Shown: in pieces, positions 39,229 through 49,641 of the stretch
Layout of the letters: the number at the start of each line of letters is the position of its first letter
How positions within the stretch are numbered: position 1 is the first letter of the stretch
Assembly (NCBI GenBank): GCA_022825065.1
Contig: JAJDYR010000022.1
Coordinates: forward strand, 161,021 to 225,020
Direction of reading: 5' to 3'
Source of the DNA: a bacterium
GTDB taxonomy: Bacteria > UBA8248
DNA: 64,000 bases
The notes under the pieces: model-generated
The model's input: only the letters and a program-made list of their open reading frames with translations
Databases searched by the model: none
Told to the model about the DNA's origin: nothing
Position numbers and translations under genes: made by a program

Positions 39229-40038
39229 TCAAAAACCCGCGCCTTCTATGGCGACCTCTCCTCCCCAAGCCTCCCAGTTGGAGAGCGTGTCCACCGAATC
39301 GTCGATGAATTCCATATAATCACTCGTCATCCGCGCTCCCTCTTCGATGAGGCGGCATGTCCTCTCGGTGTTCTCCTCATTGAAGGGCAGTCTGAGCTTC
39401 CTCAGAACGATTTTCGTTCGTCCTTTCACGAAGAGATGCTCTACGTCGTGCCAATCGCCATAAAACTTCCGCGGCGCGCCTCGCGCCCGCGCGACTTTTT
39501 CCGGCGCACAGCCATATAAAGCGCCGAGACCCTCGGCATATTCTCGTTTCTGCGCGTCGCTCATCGCTCCCTGGGCGTCGCGGAGTTGCTCTCCCACCGT
39601 GCCGTCGTCGAGATGTATGGCGTAATCCACTGCAATCTCCACCAGCACGTGCGCAAGATAGTGGAGGCTCGCCTCATCGGGCATCACGCCCGCTTCTTTC
39701 GTGAATTCGCGCATCAGGGGGATGAGCTCGACCCCTTTCAGATAAGTGTAGCCCTGCTTTTGGGAGGGAGTTTGCCCACTCGCCGTCTTGGCGATGCTTC
39801 CGTAGTGACAGAGGTTGTCGACCACCAGATGACATTTCACCCACAAAAGTTTCGGGAATTGCTCCATCGCGCCCGCCGGCGGCGCGAAGCGGTGGGTTTC
39901 CCTAGGATTGAACTCCCCGGACAGCGGCAAGGAATCGGGCGCCACGTTGTAGACGTAGGCGTCGTCCCCGGGATGGGACATCTCGGGATGACGCTCCAGC
40001 AGTTCCCGCAAAACCAGCGTGTGGCAGTTGGTAAGCAA
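39229..40038 (-). CDS. Hypothetical protein (all-helical, His-rich)
   Basis: Long ORF, GC-consistent, adjacent to MBL hydrolase. Confidence 0.65.
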   Translation of the reverse strand: MLTNCHTLVLRELLERHPEMSHPGDDAYVYNVAPDSLPLSGEFNPRETHRFAPPAGAMEQFPKLLWVKCHLVVDNLCHYGSIAKTASGQTPSQKQGYTYLKGVELIPLMREFTKEAGVMPDEASLHYLAHVLVEIAVDYAIHLDDGTVGEQLRDAQGAMSDAQKREYAEGLGALYGCAPEKVARARGAPRKFYGDWHDVEHLFVKGRTKIVLRKLRLPFNEENTERTCRLIEEGARMTSDYMEFIDDSVDTLSNWEAWGGEVAIEGAGF

Positions 40039-40051
40039 AAGTCCCTTCTCC

Positions 40052-40882
40052 CTAAAGCGGCCCCGTCAGTGAATAGCGCCCATCGGCGCAAGCGACTTTT
40101 CCGGATTTCACGAACCTCTCCAGATGCAACTCAATCACGCTGGCGCCCAGCTCTCTCTGGCGCTCCGGCAAATCCTGATATATGAGGTCCGCTATCCTGG
40201 CGGGCGAATCGTGTCCTGCCTCCAGCGCTTCCAGATACTGCGCATCGCGCTTCTTGCGGTGTTCGATAAGCTCGTCGATCCTGGCAACCGGGTCCTCGAT
40301 CACCGGCCCGTGGCCCGGGTAAATGAGGCGAGGCGCGAGTTTCTTCACCTTCTCCAGCGATTCGAGGTAATCACCCAGGTTCCCCTTGGGTGCGGTCACC
40401 GCCGTCGTCGAGGGGAGAAGAACGTTGTCGCCCCCCAGAAGAATCCTCTCCTCCTCCCACCAGAACGAAAGATGGCCGGGAGAATGGCCCGGCGTGAGGA
40501 TGGCCTCCAGGCGCATTTTTCCCAACTCGACGAATTCTCCTTCCCTTATCGGAGAAACCGGCAGACCCGGCTGTTCCTCTTCGAGCAATCGCATCTCCTG
40601 GGGATGGGCGTAAGCCGTAACGCCGAACCTATCGCAGACCGCCTTGGCGCCGCCGGAGTGGTCGAAGTGGTGGTGGGTCAGAACAAGTTTTTCCAACTCA
40701 CCTCCGGCGCGCGCTTCCACACAGGAAAGCACCTCGGGAATGCACTCGCGGTAGCCCGCGTCGAAGAGAATGAAAGGTCCCTCCCCGATGAGGATCACCT
40801 CCACGTGGTCCATGAACGAACCCTGAGGGGCTACCAACCTGTGGCTCTGAATAAGGTGTGATGCGGTCGATTTCACGTTCAA
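40052..40882 (-). CDS. MBL-fold metallo-hydrolase
   Basis: LTHHHFDHSGGAKAV, TPGHSPGHLSFW, YPGHGPVI. Confidence 0.93.
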   Translation of the reverse strand: MNVKSTASHLIQSHRLVAPQGSFMDHVEVILIGEGPFILFDAGYRECIPEVLSCVEARAGGELEKLVLTHHHFDHSGGAKAVCDRFGVTAYAHPQEMRLLEEEQPGLPVSPIREGEFVELGKMRLEAILTPGHSPGHLSFWWEEERILLGGDNVLLPSTTAVTAPKGNLGDYLESLEKVKKLAPRLIYPGHGPVIEDPVARIDELIEHRKKRDAQYLEALEAGHDSPARIADLIYQDLPERQRELGASVIELHLERFVKSGKVACADGRYSLTGPL

Positions 40883-41249
40883 GAAAAACCCCTCTCAAAA
40901 TTCCATCCTGCATGGGAAAACCACACAGGGCCGCGGCTCGATGAAGCGCCGGAGTGCTCTTGCCCGCGCCAGTTGCGGGTAAGGCGCTGCCCTTCCCTCG
41001 CCTTTTGGCCAATGTGTGCGAATAATCGGCACGAATCATCGCCTGCCGGAAAAAAACGGCATTTGACAGACACCGTGAATCTGTTATGTTCCCTACCACA
41101 AAAATTCGCAGACAGTAAAGAAAACAACCGATTATTGCGTCGTTTTACTTTACTGTCCGAGAGTTGTTCTGGTGAATGCGAAATAAGCGAACCTTTTCAG
41201 TTAACCGGGGGCTTGGCCCTCTCTCCATTCCTGCATGAGGAGACTTTCG

Positions 41250-42356
41250 ATGAAATCCCGTATCCGTTACTTCGTTGCCGCCGTCGCGGCTCTGGCCGTC
41301 TTCGCATCGGGCGCACTCGTATCCGAAGCGATGATGAAGAACCAGAAAGAGCTCGTGCGCGCGGCGAAAAAAGAGGGCGCCGTCACGCTCATCAACCCTC
41401 TGTTCAGCGACCGCACCGCCAAGCGCATGGGACCGGCCTTCGCCAAGAAGTACGGCCTGGGCGACGGCTTCAAGTTCCGCAACCTGCGCAAGGGCACCGG
41501 CGCCACCGTATCCCAGGTTCGCCAGGAGATACGGGCCAACAAGTTCACCGTCGACGTCCACATGGTGAGCGCGCCCGGCTTCTTCGCCTCTGCCCAGAAA
41601 CGCGGCGTATTCCAGAAGCTCGACAGCGCGGAATGGAACAAGCACTTCGCGGCGGTGATCAAGAAGGCCAATCAGTACGCGAACTACCCCTACGTCGTGA
41701 CGCCTCTGGCCTACACCTTCCAGCCCGTGTGGAACACTTCGTGTCCCGGTATGAAGAACCTGAACGTGACGTCCTATCCGGACACCATTACCAAGGATTT
41801 GACGGGCAGGAACATCGCCGGCGACATCACCAAGAGCTTCACCTACACCAACACCGTCATCTCGCTCATCGAGAACGGCATGGACATGAACAAGTACTGG
41901 GACGCCCTGAAGGCCCTGAAGCCCGTCGTCATGTTCCGCACCGAGCCGAAGATGCAGGTGCTCATCAACTGCGAGCGCGGCCTCGACCCCTGGAACCTCT
42001 CGGGCCGTGTGTACCAGAACGTACTCAAGAAGCCCGACCTCGCCAAAGTCCTCAAGATAGGCTACTACAAGGAAGGCCAGGTCATGCTGGGCAACCAGGT
42101 CGCCGCAATTAAAGGAGCACCGAACCCCAACGCCGGCAAACTGCTGGTTGAATTCCTTCTCACCAAGGAAGGCACCGACATCTACGTGGAAGGCGAGGCC
42201 ATATACAGCTTCCGCGCCGGCTACAAGCCGCCCAAGGCCGTGCAACCCTACCTCCTCGACCTGAGCAAGCACAAGCTTCTGGGGCTCAAGGATTGGGTGG
42301 CGGCTCAGAAGCAGTTCAAGAAAGTGCGCGGTGAATTCATCAAGCGCTTCAAGTAG
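41250..42356 (+). CDS. ABC transporter substrate-binding protein, Fe3+-type (copy A)
   Basis: Signal peptide; VRAAKKEGAVTLINPLFSDRT...; upstream of permease/ATPase genes. Confidence 0.85.
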   Translation: MKSRIRYFVAAVAALAVFASGALVSEAMMKNQKELVRAAKKEGAVTLINPLFSDRTAKRMGPAFAKKYGLGDGFKFRNLRKGTGATVSQVRQEIRANKFTVDVHMVSAPGFFASAQKRGVFQKLDSAEWNKHFAAVIKKANQYANYPYVVTPLAYTFQPVWNTSCPGMKNLNVTSYPDTITKDLTGRNIAGDITKSFTYTNTVISLIENGMDMNKYWDALKALKPVVMFRTEPKMQVLINCERGLDPWNLSGRVYQNVLKKPDLAKVLKIGYYKEGQVMLGNQVAAIKGAPNPNAGKLLVEFLLTKEGTDIYVEGEAIYSFRAGYKPPKAVQPYLLDLSKHKLLGLKDWVAAQKQFKKVRGEFIKRFK

Positions 42357-42384
42357 GACGCTTTATAAGTCATCGATCGGAATG

Positions 42385-42416
42385 GGTGGGAGTCCGCAAT
42401 GGACTCCCACCTTTCT
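42385..42416 (+). terminator. Terminator-like hairpin after copy A
   Basis: gggtgggagtccgcaatggactcccacctttct. Confidence 0.6.
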
Positions 42417-42672
42417 GTATTAAATAAGAAATACCGCGGCGCGCCATGCCGCGAAGCTTCCGCCAGGGCAGGCATTCTAACACCAACGGGGCGGAGCCTT
42501 CGCGATATAGCGCGCGGTTAGCGTTTTACAATTACCGAACATCCCCGCGAATCCAGGAGACGGTTCGCAGGCGTGTTGCTTTTGGAAACGGCGTTCTTTA
42601 TATTCGATAGTTCTTATTCCCGAAAAGACTTGCGTTTCCAGGATTCGCAGGAAAGGTTGTATCCACAAGACG

Positions 42673-42768
42673 ATGGCTATCAACACTACAGCACCGCGAA
42701 TCGACATCGCTCCCCCAAATAGAAATTTATTCAACCGGGGGCTCGTCCCCCACTCCATTCCTGCATGA
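42673..42768 (+). pseudogene. Remnant 5' end of permease gene left by tandem duplication
   Basis: MAINTTAPRIDIAPPNRNLFNRGLVPHSIPA, compared with intact MATDTAAPQIDVAPPRGW at 44203, exactly 1530 bp away. Confidence 0.75.
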
Positions 42769-42779
42769 GGAGATTTTCG

Positions 42780-43886
42780 ATGAAATCCCGTATCCGTTAC
42801 TTCGTTGCCGCCGTCGCGGCTCTGGCCGTCTTCGCATCGGGCGCGCTCGTATCCGAAGCGATGATGAAGAACCAGAAAGAGCTCGTGCGCGCGGCGAAAA
42901 AAGAGGGCGCCGTCACGCTCATCAACCCGCTGTTCAGCGACCGCACGGCCAAGCGTTTGGGTCCGGCCTTCGCCAAGCATTACGGCCTGGGCGACGGCTT
43001 CAAGTTCCGCAACCTGCGCAAGGGCACCGGCGCCACCGTCTCCCAGGTTCGCCAGGAGATGCGGGCCAAGAAGTTCACCGTCGACGTCCACGTGGTGAGC
43101 GCGCCCGGCTTCTTCGCAGCGGCCCAGAAACGCGGCGCGTACCACAAACTCGACAGCGCCGAGTGGAACAAGCACTTCGCGGCGGTCATCAAGAATGCCG
43201 GCCAGTACGCGAACTACCCCTACGTCGTGACGCCGCTGGCCTACACCTTCCAGCCCGTGTGGAACTCCGCCTGCCCCGGCATGAAGGATCTGAACGTGAC
43301 GTCCTATGCCGACACCATCTCCAAGAAGGTGATGGGACAGACCATCGCCGGCGACATCACCAAGAGCTTCACCTACACCAACACCGTCATCTCGCTCATC
43401 GAGAACGGCATGGACATGAACAAGTACTGGGACGCCCTGAAGGCCACGAAGCCCGTCGTCATGTTCCGCACCGAGCCGAAGATGCAGGTTCTCATCAACT
43501 GCGAGCGCGGCCTCGACCCCTGGAACATTACGGGCCGCGTCTGGCAGAACGTCCTCAAGAAGCCCGACCTCGCCAAAGTCCTCAGGACCGGCTACTACAA
43601 AGAAGGCCAGGTCATGCTGGGCAACCAGGCGGCCGTCCTGAACGGTGCGCCGAACCCCAACGCCGGCAAACTGCTGGTTGAATTCCTTCTCACCAAGGAA
43701 GGAACCGACGTATACGTGGAAGGCGAGGCCGTCTACAGCTTCCGCGCAGGCTACCAGCCGCCCGCGGCCGTGAAACCCTACCTCCTCGACCTCAGCAAGC
43801 ATAAGCTCCTGGGTCTCAAGGACTGGGTCGCCGCGCAGAAGAAGTTCAAGGCGACGCGCGCCGAATTCATCAAGCGCTTCAAGTAG
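42780..43886 (+). CDS. ABC transporter substrate-binding protein, Fe3+-type (copy B)
   Basis: Close paralogue of 41250..42356 in the same length and register. Confidence 0.85.
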   Translation: MKSRIRYFVAAVAALAVFASGALVSEAMMKNQKELVRAAKKEGAVTLINPLFSDRTAKRLGPAFAKHYGLGDGFKFRNLRKGTGATVSQVRQEMRAKKFTVDVHVVSAPGFFAAAQKRGAYHKLDSAEWNKHFAAVIKNAGQYANYPYVVTPLAYTFQPVWNSACPGMKDLNVTSYADTISKKVMGQTIAGDITKSFTYTNTVISLIENGMDMNKYWDALKATKPVVMFRTEPKMQVLINCERGLDPWNITGRVWQNVLKKPDLAKVLRTGYYKEGQVMLGNQAAVLNGAPNPNAGKLLVEFLLTKEGTDVYVEGEAVYSFRAGYQPPAAVKPYLLDLSKHKLLGLKDWVAAQKKFKATRAEFIKRFK

Positions 43887-44202
43887 GACGCTTTATCGAT
43901 TGCTACTCGGAACGGGTGGGAGTCCACAAGGGGCTCCCGCCCTTCCGGTTTCAGTAATGAAGCGATGCAATTCGCGGCGCGCCATGCCGCGAGGGTTCAG
44001 CCGATGCTGCCGCTCAGGCGCAAGATAAGCGGATCCTTCGCGATGTAGCGCGCAGCGAACTTTTTCCAGAAGACAAACTCCCCTGCGAATCCGCGTGACG
44101 TTTCGCAGGGCGTGTTGCTTTTGGAAACGACCTTCTTTATATTCGTTTGTTCGTATTCCCGAAAAGACTTGCGTTCGCAGGAAAGGTTGCATCAATAACA
44201 TT

Positions 44203-45951
44203 ATGGCTACGGATACCGCAGCACCTCAAATAGATGTAGCCCCACCCAGGGGCTGGCGCACGTGGTTCACGCAGGAGAACATCATCACGACCATCGTCGG
44301 CCTCATCGTGGCGGTGGCCGTCATCGTCCCGCTGGTCGCGCTCGTCATCAACAGCTTCCTGGTGCTCGACGACCTGGGGTTCGACACCGAATGGGGGCTT
44401 CAGAACTACAGGGATATATTCCACGGCCACGTTATCCGAAAGGCTCTCGTCAACACCGCCATCATCAGCACGGGCTGCACCATACTGGCCACGCTTCTGG
44501 GCGTATCGCTCGCGTGGATCAACGCGAGGACAAACTGCCCGTTCAGGGAGCAGCTCGAGCCCTTCAACCTCATCCCGTTCTTCCTGAGTCCTTTCGTGGG
44601 CGCGATCGCCTGGCACAACCTGGCCTCCCCCAAGGTCGGCCTCATCAACAACATGGCGAAAACCGCCTTTGGTATTGATTTTCCGCTTTTCAACGTCAAC
44701 AACCTGTGGGGCGTCATCTGGGTGACGGGGATTTTCTTCGCCCCCCTCGTCTACCTGTTCGTGGTCGGCTCGCTCAGGCGCATGGACCCATCGCTGGAAG
44801 ACAGCGCGCGCACGACGGGAGCGGGCCTGTTCCGCACCACCATGACAATCACCCTGCCCCTGGTGACGCCCGCGATTCTCTCGGGCGCCATCATCGTGTT
44901 CGTGACGACGGCAGGCGAATTCGGCGTCCCCTTCAAGCTCTCCGCCCCCTTCGGGTGGGAGACGCTGACCACGCAGATATTCACGAAAGCGGTGGGTGAC
45001 GACGCGAACCACTACCTCGGCGCCGCCATGAGCATGGTGGTGGGCGTGGTGACGGCGTTCTTCATCTGGATTCAGCACAGAATCATCGCGCCGCGCTCCT
45101 ACACGACGGTGACCGGCAAGGGCTTCCGGCCGAACCTCATCGACCTGGGCCGGTGGCGGTGGCTCGCATTCGCCTATAACTTGTCTTACGTGTGCGTCGC
45201 CGTGTTTCTTCCCATCATCTGTCTCTTCTTCGTGAGCCTCCATAAAATATGGTCGGGGAGAATCATCTGGTCGGAACTCACGTTCTGGAACTACCAGAAG
45301 GTACTCTTCTTCTGGTGGCCCGAGAGCATCCAGGCGGCCACCAACGGCATCATCAACAGCTTCATCCTCGCGTTCGGCGGCGCTTCCATCGCCATGGTGG
45401 TGGCCATCATCGTGAGCTACATGATCCACCGCACGAAGGGCTTCGGCGCGCGCCTGCTCGATTTCCTGAGCGTCATTCCTATCGGCTTCCCCGGCATCGT
45501 GCTGGCGATGGGCGTACTCGTCACCTACATCAGGACGCCCATCTACGCCACGCTCTGGATACTGCTGCTCGGCTACATTACGCGCTTCTTCCCGTACGGG
45601 CAGCGGAACATCTCCTCCATCATGATGGCCGTATCCGAAGAACTCGACCAGAGCTCGCGCATGGCGGGGGCTTCGTGGCTCACGACGCTGCGCAGAATCA
45701 CCATCCCGCTGCTCAAGCCGGGCATCTTCGCCGGGTGGATTCTGCTGTTCGTCATTTTCTTGAGGGAACTCTCCATCTCCATCATACTCTATTCCGCTGG
45801 CACGGAGACGCTCTCCGTCGGCGTGTATTATCTCTCGAACTTCGAAAACGAACCCATGACGTCGGCTCTTTCCATCGCGCAGACGGTCGCGTTGCTAATC
45901 TGCATCGTCATATTCAGGAAAGTCGCCGGCAAAGAGGCGCTGACGGCGTAG
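44203..45951 (+). CDS. ABC transporter permease, fused two-domain (FbpB-type)
   Basis: Two sets of TMs with EAA-like loops (EDSARTTGAGLFRTTMTITLPLVTPAIL; DQSSRMAGASWLTTLRRITIPLLKPGI). Confidence 0.92.
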   Translation: MATDTAAPQIDVAPPRGWRTWFTQENIITTIVGLIVAVAVIVPLVALVINSFLVLDDLGFDTEWGLQNYRDIFHGHVIRKALVNTAIISTGCTILATLLGVSLAWINARTNCPFREQLEPFNLIPFFLSPFVGAIAWHNLASPKVGLINNMAKTAFGIDFPLFNVNNLWGVIWVTGIFFAPLVYLFVVGSLRRMDPSLEDSARTTGAGLFRTTMTITLPLVTPAILSGAIIVFVTTAGEFGVPFKLSAPFGWETLTTQIFTKAVGDDANHYLGAAMSMVVGVVTAFFIWIQHRIIAPRSYTTVTGKGFRPNLIDLGRWRWLAFAYNLSYVCVAVFLPIICLFFVSLHKIWSGRIIWSELTFWNYQKVLFFWWPESIQAATNGIINSFILAFGGASIAMVVAIIVSYMIHRTKGFGARLLDFLSVIPIGFPGIVLAMGVLVTYIRTPIYATLWILLLGYITRFFPYGQRNISSIMMAVSEELDQSSRMAGASWLTTLRRITIPLLKPGIFAGWILLFVIFLRELSISIILYSAGTETLSVGVYYLSNFENEPMTSALSIAQTVALLICIVIFRKVAGKEALTA

Positions 45952-45955
45952 GACT

Positions 45956-47053
45956 ATGAGCGAAAACAACTATCTCCAGGTCGACCATCTCGTAAAATAC
46001 TTCGGCGACGACCGCGCCGTGGACGGCATTTCCTTCGGCATTCCGGAGGGGAAATTCCTGACCCTGCTCGGCCCCTCGGGCTGCGGGAAGACCACGACGC
46101 TCATGTGCATCGCCGGCCTCCACAAACCGGATGCGGGCGAGATCCGCATCGGCTCGGACCCGGTCACCTCGATAGAAAAACGCATCAACACCGCGCCGGA
46201 GAAGCGCAACATCGGCATGGTGTTCCAAAGCTACGCCATCTGGCCGCACATGGACGTGACCCAGAACGTGGCCTACCCGCTCGAGATACGCAACATGGCG
46301 CAATCCGAGATCGACGACCGCGTCGCCGAGGCGCTCAAGATCGTCGGCCTCACCGACATGGCGGACAAAAACGCCACGCAGCTCTCGGGCGGCCAGCAGC
46401 AAAGGGCGGCCCTTGCGCGCGCGATGGTCTTCCGGCCGCGCCTTCTGCTCTTCGATGAGCCGCTCAGCAACCTCGATCTCAAGCTCAGGGAGCAGATGCG
46501 CGTCGAACTCAAGCGCATCCAGCACGAAATCGGCATCACCTCGATCTACGTGACGCACGACCAGGCGGAAGCCCTCGTGATGAGCGATGAGATTATCGTG
46601 ATGAGCAAGGGACACATTGAACAAACCGGCGGCCCCCATAACATCTACGCGCGGCCCGTCAACAGGTTCGTGAGCAATTTCATCGGCGTGGCGAACCTGA
46701 CCGAGGGCCGAATCGTCGGTAACGGCGGAGGGGGCGCCGGGGCCATCGAGATATCCCAGGGCGGTGAGAGCGTGCAACTGCCCTGCCTGCTCGCCGACGG
46801 CCTCTCGGAGGGCGACGACGCCTATCTCTCCGTTCGCCCCGAGAACGTGGACGCATCGCGCAAGCCCATGGACGGCCCCCGGATCGAGGGCGAGGTGATT
46901 CAATCCGTCTTTCTGGGCAACTGCCTCGACTGCCGCGTGAAGTGGGGAGAATTCGAGTGGAAGGTGCTGGCGCATTCGAGAGAGCGCCTGCGCGTGGGCG
47001 AAAAGGTGTACGTGCGCCTCGACCCCGACCATACACTGGCCGTCAGACCCTAG
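45956..47053 (+). CDS. ABC transporter ATP-binding protein (FbpC/PotA-type)
   Basis: LLGPSGCGKTTTLMCIAG, LSGGQQQRAALARAM, TOBE domain. Confidence 0.95.
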   Translation: MSENNYLQVDHLVKYFGDDRAVDGISFGIPEGKFLTLLGPSGCGKTTTLMCIAGLHKPDAGEIRIGSDPVTSIEKRINTAPEKRNIGMVFQSYAIWPHMDVTQNVAYPLEIRNMAQSEIDDRVAEALKIVGLTDMADKNATQLSGGQQQRAALARAMVFRPRLLLFDEPLSNLDLKLREQMRVELKRIQHEIGITSIYVTHDQAEALVMSDEIIVMSKGHIEQTGGPHNIYARPVNRFVSNFIGVANLTEGRIVGNGGGGAGAIEISQGGESVQLPCLLADGLSEGDDAYLSVRPENVDASRKPMDGPRIEGEVIQSVFLGNCLDCRVKWGEFEWKVLAHSRERLRVGEKVYVRLDPDHTLAVRP

Positions 47054-47065
47054 AGGATAGATAGC

Positions 47066-48163
47066 GTGTCATTCGTCGAAATCTCGAAACTGGTGAAATC
47101 ATTCGGGCCCGAAGTGGCCGTGGCGGGAGTCGACCTCTCCGTCGAACAGGGGGAGTTCGTCACCCTTCTGGGGCCTTCGGGCTGCGGAAAAACCACGACG
47201 CTCAGGTGCATCGCCGGCCTCGAGCATCCCGACAGCGGCGACATTCAAATCGAGGGAGATTACGTCACCTCCGTCACGAACGAAATTTTCCTGACGCCCG
47301 AAGAAAGAAACCTGGGCATGGTGTTCCAGAGCTACGCCGTCTGGCCGCACATGACGGTCTTCGACAACGTGGCCTACGGCCTGAGGATCCGGCGCGAAAC
47401 CAGGGCCGCCATCAAGGAAAAAACGACGAAGGCGCTCGACCTCGTGGGTCTGGGCCATCTCGCCGAGCGCTACGCCACCAAGCTCTCAGGCGGGCAGCGC
47501 CAGCGCGTCGCCCTCGCCCGCGCCATCGTCTACAACCCCAAGGTGGTGCTCTTCGACGAACCCCTGAGCAACCTCGACGCCAAGCTGCGCGAACACATGC
47601 GCATCGAACTCACGCGCCTGCAGCACGACGTGGGCATCACATCGATCTACGTCACGCACGACCAGACCGAGGCGCTCGTGATGAGCGACAGGGTCGTGGT
47701 GATGGACAAGGGCGTCATCCAGCAAATCGGCGACCCCGAGAGCATCTACGCCGAACCGACGAACGCGTTCGTGGCGAATTTCATCGGCGTGGCGAATCTC
47801 ATGGAGGGCAAGCTGCTCGGCCACGACGGGGAACTGACGGACCTCGAAATTCCCCTGGGCGACGGAAGCGCTCCCATCCGCCTCAAGGCCACCGGCGCGG
47901 AGGGAGCGCCCGTAGGCGCGAAGATCATCCTGAGCATCCGCCCCGAGGACATCCTGCTGCACCTCGAGAAACCGGCCGAGGCGATGAACCTCTTCGAAGG
48001 CGAGGTGATCGACACCGTCTATCTGGGCAACTTCCTCGACTGCCAGGTCCGGGTCGGCCCGCACGAGGTCGGCGTGCAGATCGACCACTTCGAGGAACTC
48101 GACACCGGCCAGAAGGTGTATCTCTCCTTCACGCCCGACCACGGCTTGTGTCTGACTGAATAG
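47066..48163 (+). CDS. ABC transporter ATP-binding protein (second paralogue)
   Basis: LLGPSGCGKTTTLRCIAG, LSGGQRQRVALARAI. Confidence 0.95.
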   Translation: MSFVEISKLVKSFGPEVAVAGVDLSVEQGEFVTLLGPSGCGKTTTLRCIAGLEHPDSGDIQIEGDYVTSVTNEIFLTPEERNLGMVFQSYAVWPHMTVFDNVAYGLRIRRETRAAIKEKTTKALDLVGLGHLAERYATKLSGGQRQRVALARAIVYNPKVVLFDEPLSNLDAKLREHMRIELTRLQHDVGITSIYVTHDQTEALVMSDRVVVMDKGVIQQIGDPESIYAEPTNAFVANFIGVANLMEGKLLGHDGELTDLEIPLGDGSAPIRLKATGAEGAPVGAKIILSIRPEDILLHLEKPAEAMNLFEGEVIDTVYLGNFLDCQVRVGPHEVGVQIDHFEELDTGQKVYLSFTPDHGLCLTE

Positions 48164-48167
48164 CCCC

Positions 48168-49214
48168 ATGTCCCCCCGCGCTAAAGACGGCCCCAGACTT
48201 CTGGCGGGAGGAGACATCGCCATCAACCGCGCGGAGGCGAAAGGCGCTTTCGGCAGGCTGATTCCCCTCCTCCGGGAAGCGGACGTCTCCTTCGCCAATC
48301 TGGAACTGCCCCTTTCTCACGACGGAAAACCCGCACCCGAGAAAATCCTGCTGCGCGGCGCGCCGGAGATGGCCGGCGCCTTGACCGAGGCGGGCTTCGA
48401 CGTCATGGCCTTCGCCAACAACCACGTGCTCGACTACGGAGAAGACGCCTTTGCGGAAACCATGTCGCTCATGGATTCGCTGGGCGTCGCCCTCGTGGGC
48501 GGCGGCATGAACCTCGCACAGGCGAGAAAGCCGGTCCTCATCGAGCGCGGAGGCCTCAAAGTCGGTTTTCTCGCGTATTGCTCCGTCATCCCGAGGGGTT
48601 TCGAGGCCGCGGCGTCCGGGCCCGGCGTGAACCCCATACGCGCCCACACGGCCTATCGCCCCTGGCGCGACCTCTCGGAATACCCGGGCACTCCGCCGCG
48701 AATTGACACCTGGGCGGAACCCGCCCACCTCGCGCGCATGAAGCGCGACGTCAGGAATTTGAAGAAAAAAGCGGATCTGGTCGTCGTGAACCACCACTGG
48801 GGCACGAGCATGACGCACGAGGTGATGGCTTTCGAGCGAGAAATCGCCCACGCCAGCGTCGATGCGGGCGCAGACCTTGTTTTAGGAGGCCACCCGCACG
48901 TTCTCCAGGCTGTCGAATTCCACAAGGGCGCGCCCATCGTCTACAGCATGGGGAACCTGATATTCGACTTTGACATCCCGTTTTTCACCGACGAAACGCA
49001 CGACACCTTCCTGTTCGGCTGCGCGCTGACCAAAAAGGGGGTGAGAGACCCCTACCTCATGCCCGTGACGGCCGGCGTATTCTCGAAACCCAGGCTCCAT
49101 TCCCCCAGGCGGGGCGAGGGCCGCCGAATCGTCGATGTGATGAACGCGCTGAACGAACCCTTCGGAACGAGCCTGGAAATCCAGGACGACCGGGTTTTGA
49201 TATCGGCCCCTTAA
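48168..49214 (+). CDS. CapA family protein (metallophosphatase-like)
   Basis: LLAGGDIAINR, DVMAFANNHVLDYG, VVNHHWGTSMTHEV, GGHPHVLQAVE. Confidence 0.9.
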   Translation: MSPRAKDGPRLLAGGDIAINRAEAKGAFGRLIPLLREADVSFANLELPLSHDGKPAPEKILLRGAPEMAGALTEAGFDVMAFANNHVLDYGEDAFAETMSLMDSLGVALVGGGMNLAQARKPVLIERGGLKVGFLAYCSVIPRGFEAAASGPGVNPIRAHTAYRPWRDLSEYPGTPPRIDTWAEPAHLARMKRDVRNLKKKADLVVVNHHWGTSMTHEVMAFEREIAHASVDAGADLVLGGHPHVLQAVEFHKGAPIVYSMGNLIFDFDIPFFTDETHDTFLFGCALTKKGVRDPYLMPVTAGVFSKPRLHSPRRGEGRRIVDVMNALNEPFGTSLEIQDDRVLISAP

Positions 49215-49278
49215 GACGCCATCTCTTCAAGACCGCGCACTGCCCTCACCTGGCGCAAACCGGCCTTTCGAGCTTCTC

Positions 49279-49641
49279 CTAACTCAACACCCCGTCGGCG
49301 TCGCGAACCGGTCCCTTGATGATGATGGCCTGCATCTTCTCACCCACGGCCGCCGTCTTGTGCTCCATGCCTGCGGGGATGAACGCCACCGCCCCCGGAT
49401 AAAGGTCGATTTTCTCGCCGTGCGTCTCCGTATAGCCCCGTCCGCTCAGCACCCAGATGACTTCCTCCTGTCCGGGGTGCGCGTGCGGCTCGTGCGGTGT
49501 GGCGGGGTCGTACTCGGTGAGTCCCACGCGCACGTGTTCGGAGCCGTTCGCGGCCGGGCTGACCAGGATTTTCGTCTGCCCCCAATCCACGGGCTTGAAA
49601 GCCGCTTTCTGAACGTCCACTACTGATTTCTCCGGCATCAC
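49279..49641 (-). CDS. Cupin domain protein
   Basis: PHEPHAHPGQEEVIWVLSGRGY...PGAVAFIPAGMEHK. Confidence 0.9.
   Translation of the reverse strand: MMPEKSVVDVQKAAFKPVDWGQTKILVSPAANGSEHVRVGLTEYDPATPHEPHAHPGQEEVIWVLSGRGYTETHGEKIDLYPGAVAFIPAGMEHKTAAVGEKMQAIIIKGPVRDADGVLS

Noticed and set aside
42477-43802. 441-aa - strand ORF (and similar 41145..42272)
   Set aside because: Antisense shadow of the substrate-binding protein genes; duplicated only because the sense genes are.
44137-45429. 430-aa - strand ORF over the permease
   Set aside because: Antisense, charged low-complexity translation, no recognisable motifs.
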